DNA of 33,464 nucleotides, from contig CADBMD010000116.1 of NCBI GenBank assembly GCA_902795735.1, forward strand, positions 1 through 33,464, written 5' to 3'. The notes beneath the pieces were generated by a model, which was not told the origin of the DNA, searched no databases, and worked only from the letters and a program-made list of their open reading frames with translations. A program made the position numbers and the translations under genes. How positions within the stretch are numbered: position 1 is the stretch's first letter; each line of letters starts with the position of its first letter. The DNA comes from an uncultured Bacteroidia bacterium. Lineage in GTDB: Bacteria; Bacteroidota; Bacteroidia; Bacteroidales; UBA932. Shown here piece after piece: positions 26,449 through 33,464 of the stretch.

Positions 26449-27498
26449 ATGAAGATTGAAAAGGAAATATGGGGTAAGGGCCCCGATGGGAAGGAGATCC
26501 TCCTTTACACTCTGAAGAATGAGAAAGGCTCGTTCGTGCGTTTGTCCAGCATTGGTGCGGGAATCGTCTCCATTGCAGTTCCCGACAAGGATGGAAAGAT
26601 AGCCGACGTCGTGCTTGGCTATCCTGTCCCTGAAAGCTATTTCGCAGACGGTCCTTGTGCCGGCAAATGTCCCGGACGTTATGCAAACCGCATCGCAAAA
26701 GGAAAATTCACCCTGGATGGTGTTGAATATTCATTACCGATCAACAATGGTCCGAACCACCTTCATGGCGGGCCAGATGGTTTCCAGAATAAAGTCTGGG
26801 AATCCAGGATCGACAGGGAGGCTGTCGAGTTCATGTATTTTTCCGAAGACGGCGAGGCCGGCTATCCCGGCAACCTCAAGGTCGTGGCCCGCTACTCCTG
26901 GAGCGAGGACAACGCCTTGTCCTTGACCCTGACGGCCATGACTGACAAGCCCACTGTGGTGAACCTTACCAACCATGCTTATTTCAATCTCAACGGAGAA
27001 GGAAACGGAGACATTCTCGGCCATGAGATGAAGATCAATGCTTCGGTCTATCTTCCAACGGATGAAACCCTCATTCCCACTGGAGAGGCTGATCCTGTCG
27101 CCGGAACACCGATGGATTTCCTGGAATTCAAGGAAATCGGACAGGACATAAAGGAGGATTTCCCTGCCCTGAACTATGGCAAGGGTTATGACAACTGTTT
27201 CATGATCGACGGGTTCGAGCCGGGGCAGCTTCAATCAGCCGTAAAACTTTATGCTCCTGAAAGCGGACGTCTGCTGGAGGTCCTCACAACCCAGCCAGCC
27301 GTCCAGGTTTACACCGGAAACTGGCTTGCCGGATGTCCGGTCGGGAAATGCGGACGCAGTTACTTTGATTATGAGGGTGTGGCCATCGAATGCCAGCATT
27401 GTCCGGACTCGCCTAACAAGAGCGAGTTCCCGACAACAACCCTACGCCCCGGAGAAACGTTCACCGAGGCGATCATCTGGCAATTTTCAGTGAAGTAA
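26449..27498 (+). CDS. galM: Aldose 1-epimerase (galactose mutarotase)
   Basis: GalM (349 aa) interconverts the alpha and beta anomers of galactose and other hexoses, supplying alpha-galactose for galactokinase. The galactose-mutarotase fold is recognised by PGRYANRIAKG (75-85), the histidines in NHLHGG (H104, H106) and NLTNHAYFNL (H176), the substrate-binding Asp D248 in GKGYDNCF and the catalytic Glu E314 in VAIECQHCPDSPN. No signal peptide is present, so it is cytoplasmic. Length is typical. It follows the thioredoxin lipoprotein by 21 nt, and galK is elsewhere in the window on the other strand. Confidence 0.95.
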   Translation: MKIEKEIWGKGPDGKEILLYTLKNEKGSFVRLSSIGAGIVSIAVPDKDGKIADVVLGYPVPESYFADGPCAGKCPGRYANRIAKGKFTLDGVEYSLPINNGPNHLHGGPDGFQNKVWESRIDREAVEFMYFSEDGEAGYPGNLKVVARYSWSEDNALSLTLTAMTDKPTVVNLTNHAYFNLNGEGNGDILGHEMKINASVYLPTDETLIPTGEADPVAGTPMDFLEFKEIGQDIKEDFPALNYGKGYDNCFMIDGFEPGQLQSAVKLYAPESGRLLEVLTTQPAVQVYTGNWLAGCPVGKCGRSYFDYEGVAIECQHCPDSPNKSEFPTTTLRPGETFTEAIIWQFSVK

Positions 27499-27503
27499 AG
27501 TTC

Positions 27504-27689
27504 TTATTTGAACCACTCGGTGATGTGGTCCTTTGCCCAGAGGAAATAGACGGCAAGTCCGATCCAGCTCGTAATGAGCACAAGGACAGAGCAGATTATC
27601 TTCCCGATGAGGGAGATGGGCTTTTTGAGGATGTCAAGGACTGCCAGGACGGACAGGACTATACCGACGATGTAGATAATTTGTGACAT
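27504..27689 (-). CDS. Small PLDc_N-like two-helix membrane protein
   Basis: The 61 aa product begins at the ATG at 27689 (MSQIIYIVGIVLSVLAVLDIL); an upstream frame adds seven residues and is less likely. Two hydrophobic helices are separated by a short basic turn (KKPISLIGK), and the second (VLVLITSWIGLAVYFLWAKD) resembles the PLDc_N segment found as a stand-alone membrane protein in many Bacteroidota. It ends five bases from the galM stop, tail to tail, and is divergent from the phosphohydrolase fusion. Function unknown. Confidence 0.7.
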   Translation of the reverse strand: MSQIIYIVGIVLSVLAVLDILKKPISLIGKIICSVLVLITSWIGLAVYFLWAKDHITEWFK

Positions 27690-27737
27690 AGGTAATTGTA
27701 TTTTCTGCAAGATAATAAATTAATTCAAAATTTCGTA

Positions 27738-30320
27738 ATGGTGAAAAGAATTGCTTCCGTGCTTCTGCTGGTCCTGGCGTTGACTTCATGTGGACAGGAA
27801 AAGGAGAAAAAGGCCGTCTATATCATCATAGACGGAGTCCCGGCTGACATGATCGAAAGGCTTGACCTTCCAGCCATCCGCGAGATCTCTTCCAGGGGCG
27901 CCTATGGCAGGAGCTATGTCGGAGGAAGCGTAGGCAGGTATGACCAGACGCCTACCATTTCTGCCGTCGGTTACACGGACTTGCTGACGTCCACATGGGT
28001 CAACAAGCACAATGTTCCGGGCAACAGCAACCTGGATCCGAACTATAATTACTGGACTATCTTCAGGATAGCCAAGGAGCAGCAGAGGGAGGTGAAGACA
28101 GGCTTGTTCTCAAGCTGGATCGACAATAGGACGGTCCTTATTGGCGAAGGAAAACCAGAAACCGGAAACTTGAAGATAGATTATGTCTGTGACGGTTACG
28201 AGCTTGACACCGTTGCCTTCCCTCACAAAGAGCATGACTTGCACATCCTTGACATAGATGAACATGTTTCCAAGGAAGCTGCCAGTTGCCTTAAGGAGAA
28301 TGCTCCTGACCTGAGCTGGGTTTATCTTTGGTACACCGACGATGCCGGCCACATTTTCGGAAACGGGGAGACCTTTGATGAAGCCGTGAGGATAGCCGAC
28401 CGCCAGATAGGCAGGATTTGGGAGGCCGTGAAATACAGGGAGGCCAACTTCAATGAAGAATGGATGATTGTCGTCACCACGGACCATGGGCGGGATTTCA
28501 TGGGCTTCGGCCACGGAGGACAGTCGGAAAGGGAAAGGACTACATGGGTGGCTACCAACCAGAAAGTGAACGAACGGATGAAGAGCGGGAAGTCTGCTAT
28601 GGTGGATATTGCTCCGTCATTGTGCCGCTTCCTTGGGTTCGAGGCTCCCAGGGACGTCGTTTGGGAGCAGGATGGTGTTCCGTTCATAGGCAAGGTGGAC
28701 ATAATGGAAATGGATATCCTTCCTTATGACAACAATGTGGATCTCATCTGGGAAAGCCTGAATGACAAGGCCGAAGTTGAGGTTTGGGCAGCTGCAAGCA
28801 ACAATTTCAAGGAAGGCGGCAAGGACGAATGGATAAAGGTAGGCACCGTGCCGGCCGGAAAGGAAAACTTCCGGGTGGACCTTTCTGCTCTTCCGGAATC
28901 CCAGTTCTACAAATTCGTCCTTTCTACACCGAACAACCACCTCAACCGCTGGTATCCGGTAGTAAGGACCAAGTACACCAACTATAAGCTTCCGGTAGCA
29001 TATTCACACGCAAAAGTTGCCTTGGAGCTTCCCGGGTGGTCCGAGGATGTAAAGGCAGGGCTCAATGACTTCCTTGACCTTTATGGAGAGGGCGGGAAGA
29101 TGCAGCTTGACAAGCCTTACGTAGTCTTCGATTTCGACAACACGACCAGCATCTTTGACATCCAGTACCAGATGGTTCCGTTCCAGCCGATGATGATGGC
29201 TTTTGAAATAGAGCCAAAGGACATGAAGAATGTCCTTTCTGAAGATTTGACCAGGATGGATCTGTGTGAAGAATGGATAGAGGACATCAGCTATGACTAC
29301 TCCTCCCTCTACAGGAAATATGGTCCGTTCACAGCAGAGGGCATGGCCCCTTCCGACACGGCGGCCTTGCATAAGGATCCTGAGTGGCTTGACTTTGCGA
29401 CCAAGATGAAGGGTCTCTACAACCTTGTCTACCAGGTAGAGCCCAATGACATTTGTATCGCTTGGCAGACTTCATGGTATCATGGTATGAGCGACGAGCA
29501 GATCTACAGGTTGTCAAAGGCCTCCCATGAAACTTTCAAGGATGTGGAGACTTCAACCGTTCATTGGGGAGGAGAGAGGCCTTGTTCATGGACCAGCGGA
29601 ATCTCTGTTACTCCAGAACTGAGGGAATTGTGGCGGGCGCTCAAGGATAAAGGATTCGATGTCTGGGTCTGTTCTGGCTCTCAGCTTGAACAAGTGCGGG
29701 CAGCGGTCGATGTCTTCGGGCTTCACGACTATTGTACCGGAATCCTTGCCGTTCCGACCAAGTATGATTCCTCTTCTGCCGGCTATCTTGCCCTTCCGGG
29801 AGGCAAGTGGCAGAGGGACACCGTTGAGACCAACAGCATTACATGGAATTCAGGAAAAGTCAAGGCCATCGACAACGCCCTCGTCTCCCGTTATGGACAC
29901 GGCCCGTACGCCGGGTTCATGGACAGCGGCGGAGATTTCCATTTCTGCACTGAATATTCATCCTTGAAACTGGTTGTCTGCTTCAACACAGCCAACAAGG
30001 ATCCCAAAGATGGAGCCGGCCTTGTTGCCGAGACGGCGCTATACGAAAGGGACGCCCTTGGGTACGACCTTAAGAAGGCCAATGCTGCCGGAAACACATT
30101 CTATCTGCTTCAAGGCCGTAATGAAAATGGCTTGCGGAGTCTCAATCCGTCAAATGCCACAATCAAGCTGGGGGAGACATCGGAGCGTCTTTTCAAAGGC
30201 GAAGAGAATCAGGCCTTCCTGGATTCCCTGAAATCTGCAAAGCCTAAGGTGAAGGAAATATTTGATAAGAATGCCCTTGGCCGGATCGACGGCTTCACCG
30301 GCTACCACTCTCGCCCCTGA
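27738..30320 (+). CDS. Bifunctional lipoprotein: NPP-type phosphodiesterase fused to HAD phosphatase
   Basis: The ATG at 27738 yields 860 aa with a lipoprotein signal (LALTSC, C18). Residues about 25-320 are an alkaline-phosphatase-fold, NPP-type domain: D32 (IIIDGVP), nucleophile region PTIS with S75, D201 and H205 (YTDDAGH), D249 and H250 (TTDHG) and H259 (GFGHGG), so all metal ligands are present. Residues about 330-420 look like a beta-sandwich. About 455-750 is a HAD phosphatase: D465 and D467 (DFDNT), S646 (VCSGS), a lysine in SGKVK (K707 or K709) and D729/D733 (MDSGGD). Both sites appear intact. The likely sequence is that the first domain frees a phosphomonoester and the second removes its phosphate. 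The HAD part recalls phosphorylcholine phosphatases (DxDNT, GDTPDSD-like), but that is a guess. It lies convergent with two symporter genes. The substrate is unknown. Confidence 0.85.
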   Translation: MVKRIASVLLLVLALTSCGQEKEKKAVYIIIDGVPADMIERLDLPAIREISSRGAYGRSYVGGSVGRYDQTPTISAVGYTDLLTSTWVNKHNVPGNSNLDPNYNYWTIFRIAKEQQREVKTGLFSSWIDNRTVLIGEGKPETGNLKIDYVCDGYELDTVAFPHKEHDLHILDIDEHVSKEAASCLKENAPDLSWVYLWYTDDAGHIFGNGETFDEAVRIADRQIGRIWEAVKYREANFNEEWMIVVTTDHGRDFMGFGHGGQSERERTTWVATNQKVNERMKSGKSAMVDIAPSLCRFLGFEAPRDVVWEQDGVPFIGKVDIMEMDILPYDNNVDLIWESLNDKAEVEVWAAASNNFKEGGKDEWIKVGTVPAGKENFRVDLSALPESQFYKFVLSTPNNHLNRWYPVVRTKYTNYKLPVAYSHAKVALELPGWSEDVKAGLNDFLDLYGEGGKMQLDKPYVVFDFDNTTSIFDIQYQMVPFQPMMMAFEIEPKDMKNVLSEDLTRMDLCEEWIEDISYDYSSLYRKYGPFTAEGMAPSDTAALHKDPEWLDFATKMKGLYNLVYQVEPNDICIAWQTSWYHGMSDEQIYRLSKASHETFKDVETSTVHWGGERPCSWTSGISVTPELRELWRALKDKGFDVWVCSGSQLEQVRAAVDVFGLHDYCTGILAVPTKYDSSSAGYLALPGGKWQRDTVETNSITWNSGKVKAIDNALVSRYGHGPYAGFMDSGGDFHFCTEYSSLKLVVCFNTANKDPKDGAGLVAETALYERDALGYDLKKANAAGNTFYLLQGRNENGLRSLNPSNATIKLGETSERLFKGEENQAFLDSLKSAKPKVKEIFDKNALGRIDGFTGYHSRP

Positions 30321-30328
30321 AAGATAAA

Positions 30329-31690
30329 CTAAGCGAGAAGGCCTGAAATGAAGATTACTCCTATCGTCACGGGAGCTACGTACTTGATAAGGAAATAGAC
30401 GACCGGGAAAATCTTCGAATTGAACCTTATGGAGCCGCCGTTAGTGAGTTCTTCCCTGACGGCGGCTTTGTCCATCTTCCACCCGACGAAGATGCTGAAG
30501 AGCAGGGCTCCGAGGGTCATCAGGAAATTGGAGCAAAGCTTGTCGCAGAAATTGAATATGGTGTTGCCCAGCAGCTTGAAATCAGAGAGGACTCCGAATG
30601 ACAGCGAGCACAAAATTCCAAGGCAGAATGTGATTGCGAATATTCCCAAGGTCGCTTTCCCTCTGGTAACACCTTTTTCCTCGACCAGATAGGCTACGCC
30701 GACTTCCATCATGGAGATTGAAGAAGAAAGGGCGGCCACAAGGATGGTGAAGAAAAAGATTATGGAGATGGCTGAACTTATGAATATCCCTCCGGAACCC
30801 ATCTTTGCGAATATGAAAGGAAGCGTCTCGAAAACAAGGCCAGGCCCCGATGTGGGGGCTATGCCCGCGGCGAAAACCGCAGGCATGACGGCGAAGCCGG
30901 CCAGGATGGCAAACAACATGTCGAAGAAAGCTGTTCCGGCTCCTGAGGCCACCAGGTTTTCATGTTTATTGACATAGGAAGAATAGATCAGCATTGTTCC
31001 TACCCCAAGCGAAAGGGAGAAGAAACTTTGGCCAAGGGCCGCAGAAAAAGCATCGGCAGTCAGTTTTGAAAAGTCTGGCTTGACAAGATAGCGTACCCCC
31101 TCGGAAGATCCAGGCAAAGTCAAGGAATAGACAGCGATGGCGACTATCAATACGAAAAGGACAGGGATGGAGATCTTGCTGAATTTCTCTATACCTTTCT
31201 TCACTCCTGAAAAGATGATGAGGGCCGTGAGTCCGAGGAACACGGTAAGGCAGGCAAGAGGGCCCCATGTCGATGAGGAAAATGTTCCAAACATTCCGGT
31301 CACAGTCTCAGCGTTTTCCGGTCGGAACTGGAGGGAAACGGCCTTGCAAAGATAGGCGAAGGACCATCCTCCGACGACGCTGTAGTAGGACAGGATAATT
31401 ATCGGGGAGACCATGGTCAGCAATCCGAGCCATTTCCATTTCGTTCCGGGTGCCAATGTGTTCATAGCCCCGAAAGTGTTCTGGTGCGTCCTTCTTCCGA
31501 TTATGGATTCAGAAAGGAGGATGGGCAAGGAAAGCAGGAAGCTGCAGAGGATGTAGATCAAGATGAAAGCCGCTCCGCCATATTCCCCGACGATGAAGGG
31601 GAATCTCCAGATGTTTCCGAGGCCGATTGCCGAACCGGCCATGGCCATTATGACGGCGGCCCTGCTTCCGAAATGTTCCCTGTTTGTCAT
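30329..31690 (-). CDS. Neurotransmitter:sodium symporter (SNF/NSS) family protein, copy 1
   Basis: The 453 aa product is a LeuT-fold sodium symporter of about 11-12 helices. The NSS signature GSAIGLGNIWRFPF, at about 19-32, forms the unwound first helix that holds substrate and sodium; AGIAPTSGPGLVFETLP and SSSISMMEVGVAYLVEE are further conserved regions. Prokaryotic members import amino acids with sodium. The length fits the shorter bacterial form, which often lacks the twelfth helix. The ATG lies within the 3' end of copy 2 (4 nt overlap, ATGA), so the two genes are translated together. Substrate not determinable. Confidence 0.94.
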   Translation of the reverse strand: MTNREHFGSRAAVIMAMAGSAIGLGNIWRFPFIVGEYGGAAFILIYILCSFLLSLPILLSESIIGRRTHQNTFGAMNTLAPGTKWKWLGLLTMVSPIIILSYYSVVGGWSFAYLCKAVSLQFRPENAETVTGMFGTFSSSTWGPLACLTVFLGLTALIIFSGVKKGIEKFSKISIPVLFVLIVAIAVYSLTLPGSSEGVRYLVKPDFSKLTADAFSAALGQSFFSLSLGVGTMLIYSSYVNKHENLVASGAGTAFFDMLFAILAGFAVMPAVFAAGIAPTSGPGLVFETLPFIFAKMGSGGIFISSAISIIFFFTILVAALSSSISMMEVGVAYLVEEKGVTRGKATLGIFAITFCLGILCSLSFGVLSDFKLLGNTIFNFCDKLCSNFLMTLGALLFSIFVGWKMDKAAVREELTNGGSIRFNSKIFPVVYFLIKYVAPVTIGVIFISGLLA

Positions 31691-32979
31691 AGAACCAGAT
31701 TGCTTATGAAGATGGTAAGGACGGTGATGGGGGCGACGTACCGGATCAGGAAGAAAATAACTCCGACCACCTTGGCATTCACTTTTCCACTGTTCGTCAG
31801 TTCTTCACGGAAGTCTTCCTTGTCCATCTTCCAGCCTACGAACAGCACCACTAGCATTACACCGACCGTCAGCAGGAAGTTGGAAGAGAAGGCATCGACT
31901 TTCCCGAAGATGTCGATCGAGAACACGCTTGCAAGCCCAAGGAGCCAGGTGATGGCGAATATCAGCAGGCATGCTGCTTTCCGTTTCATGTGCCGCTCCT
32001 CTACAAGGTAGGCTACTCCGACTTCTATCAATGAAATACTTGATGTCATGGCGGCCACGACGACGGAAAAGAAGAACAATGCTGCAATTACGGTGGCAAG
32101 CCAGTGGGACGACGACGCTCCCATTCCGGTAAAGACGTGGGGCAGGGTCTGGAAGACCAGTCCCGGGCCGCTGCTTGGGGCTATTCCGGCTGAAAAGACG
32201 GCGGGCATTATCGCGAATCCGGCCAGGAATGAAAACAGGAGGGCTGCTATGACTGTACCTGCTCCGGAAGCCACCAGGTTCTCATCCTTGCTGACATAGG
32301 AAGAATAGGTTATGATGATTCCCATTCCGAGGGACATCGAATAGAAACTCTGGCCGAGAGCGAAAGCGAAGGTCCTCCCGGTAATCTTTGAGAAATCAGG
32401 CTTGACAAGATACTCGACGCCCTTTTCGGCTCCTGGCATATTCACTGAATACACCATGATGAGCACTATGAGCACGAACAGCAGCGGGATTGAAATCTTG
32501 TTGAACCGTTCTATCCCATCCTTTATGCCGAAGGCAACGATTATGCAGGACAAGCCAAGGAATATGGTGTTGAAAAGCAGGGCTGTCCATCCTGAGGGCA
32601 TGAACTCTCCGAAATCCAAAGACAGGGATTTCAGGAAATATTCTATCGACCAGCCGCCTACGATGCTGTAGTACGAAACGATGATGGTCGGGGTTATTAT
32701 GCTGAGGTAGCCGAGCACTTTCCAGAAACTGCCGGGAGCAAGCTTGTTCATCGCACCGATGGCATTGGCGTGGGCTTTCCTTCCGATAACAGCTTCCGCA
32801 AGGAATATCGGGAAAGACAGGATGAAAGAACATAGGATGAATATGAGTATGAAGGCAGCACCTCCATATTCACCGACCATGTAGGGGAATCGCCAGATGT
32901 TTCCAAGGCCTATCGCCGACCCGGCCATAGCCATGATTACGGCAGCCCTGCCGCCGAAATGTTCTCTTCCGCTTGCCAT
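31687..32979 (-). CDS. Neurotransmitter:sodium symporter (SNF/NSS) family protein, copy 2
   Basis: The 430 aa protein has the same signature (GSAIGLGNIWRFPY, about 19-32) and parallels copy 1 from end to end (AGIAPSSGPGLVFQTLP; SISLIEVGVAYLVEE), clearly a duplicate. It differs in several pocket-lining stretches: copy 1 has MSPIIILSYYSVVGGW, copy 2 has ITPTIIVSYYSIVGGW; copy 1 MGSGGIFISSAIS, copy 2 MGASSSHWLATVI. The ATG is preceded by AAAGGAG with a 4 nt spacer, one of the few SD-like sites in the window. folA lies 43 nt upstream. The pair could carry different amino acids or work as a heteromer; neither is shown. Confidence 0.94.
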   Translation of the reverse strand: MASGREHFGGRAAVIMAMAGSAIGLGNIWRFPYMVGEYGGAAFILIFILCSFILSFPIFLAEAVIGRKAHANAIGAMNKLAPGSFWKVLGYLSIITPTIIVSYYSIVGGWSIEYFLKSLSLDFGEFMPSGWTALLFNTIFLGLSCIIVAFGIKDGIERFNKISIPLLFVLIVLIMVYSVNMPGAEKGVEYLVKPDFSKITGRTFAFALGQSFYSMSLGMGIIITYSSYVSKDENLVASGAGTVIAALLFSFLAGFAIMPAVFSAGIAPSSGPGLVFQTLPHVFTGMGASSSHWLATVIAALFFFSVVVAAMTSSISLIEVGVAYLVEERHMKRKAACLLIFAITWLLGLASVFSIDIFGKVDAFSSNFLLTVGVMLVVLFVGWKMDKEDFREELTNSGKVNAKVVGVIFFLIRYVAPITVLTIFISNLVL

Positions 32980-32983
32980 TTGT

Positions 32984-32990
32984 CTCCTTT
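32984..32990 (-). promoter_or_regulatory. Shine-Dalgarno-like site before NSS copy 2
   Basis: The minus strand reads AAAGGAG with a 4 nt spacer to the ATG at 32979. Good SD sites are rare in Bacteroidota; this one could boost the transporter relative to folA upstream. Confidence 0.4.
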
Positions 32991-33022
32991 GTTAAGTCCG
33001 CTCCCCTTGGGGAAATGGGAGA

Positions 33023-33464
33023 TTATTTACGCTTGTAGATTGTAAACTCGTAGCCGTAGCCCGTTTCCGGATCGGTTTCCACGGGAGTCGTGGATTCTAC
33101 AGTCCAGATTTCTGGATCGATCACGGGGAAGAAGGTGTCTGCATCCTCGATTGAGGTATGGACGTGGGTTATGTAAAGCTTGTCGGCCGTGGGGAGAGCC
33201 TGGCGGTAGGTTTCTCCTCCGCCCATGACGAAAATCTTGCAGTCTTCGCCTTGGTGGTCTTTCTCTATTATGGAATAGGCTTCCTCGAGGCTTCCTGCCA
33301 CTTTCACTCCTTCAGGTTTGTCTGGCCATGGGAAAATCGAGATGACTACATTGTCTCTCTTTGGGAGAGGTTTCCCGCCTATCGATTTGAAAGTCATCCA
33401 TCCCATTACCACCGGGCATCCCGTGGTGGTCTTCCGGAAGTACTTCATGTCCTCTGCAATGTGC
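33023..33464 (-). CDS. folA: Dihydrofolate reductase (N-terminus cut by window edge)
   Basis: The visible part is the C-terminal ~146 residues of DHFR, which reduces dihydrofolate to tetrahydrofolate with NADPH. The frame continues past an internal Met to the right edge as HIAED before MKYFRKTT, matching the DHFR helix (HIPEDMKYF in relatives), so the true start lies outside. Visible motifs are VMGWMTFKSIGGKPLPKR, FVMGGGETYRQAL (the NADPH-binding G-G-E/x-Y loop) and ITHVHTSIEDADTFFP. The short C-terminus ends in EFTIYKRK. NSS copy 2 follows after 43 nt. Neighbours upstream (often thyA) are not visible. Confidence 0.93.
   Translation of the reverse strand, partial: HIAEDMKYFRKTTTGCPVVMGWMTFKSIGGKPLPKRDNVVISIFPWPDKPEGVKVAGSLEEAYSIIEKDHQGEDCKIFVMGGGETYRQALPTADKLYITHVHTSIEDADTFFPVIDPEIWTVESTTPVETDPETGYGYEFTIYKRK

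Noticed and set aside
32994..33012. CCCCTTGGGG palindrome between folA and the symporter gene
   Set aside because: The loop would be only two bases and there is no T-run, so it does not look like a terminator; a chance palindrome is more likely.

Overview
The window looks like a chromosomal stretch from a member of the Bacteroidales (Bacteroidota). Three things point there: the protein families (a quinone-linked succinate dehydrogenase/fumarate reductase of the Bacteroides type, a coaX-OMP-TPR-lptC-ppiD block, a DUF5106/thioredoxin lipoprotein, many lipoproteins); repeated TAnnTTTG-type -7 promoter boxes ahead of genes; and an almost complete lack of Shine-Dalgarno sequences. I see no tRNA, rRNA, IS element, prophage or CRISPR array. 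Coding density is very high; the longest gene-free stretch is 251 bp.

Layout. 1-5844 is all on the minus strand: ruvB and an overlapping secreted Ntn-hydrolase, then sdhA-sdhB with an overlapping serine-type sulfatase that runs off the left edge. 5845-6095 is an AT-rich divergent control region with repeated TTATCAACA-type 9-mers. 6096-15498 is all on the plus strand: mfd, coaX, an outer-membrane barrel protein, a TPR protein, lptC and a PpiD-like isomerase, i.e. repair, CoA synthesis and envelope biogenesis. 15573-18898 is minus: ychF, galK and an exported endonuclease/phosphatase-fold lipoprotein. A GH43 lipoprotein (plus) meets a coupled minus-strand trio end to end: YeiH-family transporter, 93-residue membrane protein, CpXC zinc-ribbon protein. 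A large exported protein (peptidase-like, beta-propeller, barrel) is minus. The plus strand then carries a DUF5106/thioredoxin lipoprotein and galM. A tiny membrane protein (minus) diverges from an 860-residue lipoprotein that fuses two phosphohydrolase domains. Finally folA (cut by the right edge) and two overlapping sodium-symporter paralogues are on the minus strand.

Working together. galK and galM both serve galactose use; GH43 and the sulfatase suggest work on plant or host glycans. The mfd-ppiD run supports envelope building. The most unusual items are the phosphodiesterase-HAD fusion (27738-30320), the gluzincin/propeller/barrel protein (22265-25405), the YeiH operon, sdhAB without its cytochrome b gene, and the repeated 9-mers between ruvB and mfd. 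Nothing here is an obvious defence or mobile system; the best candidate for an undescribed function is the phosphodiesterase-HAD lipoprotein.
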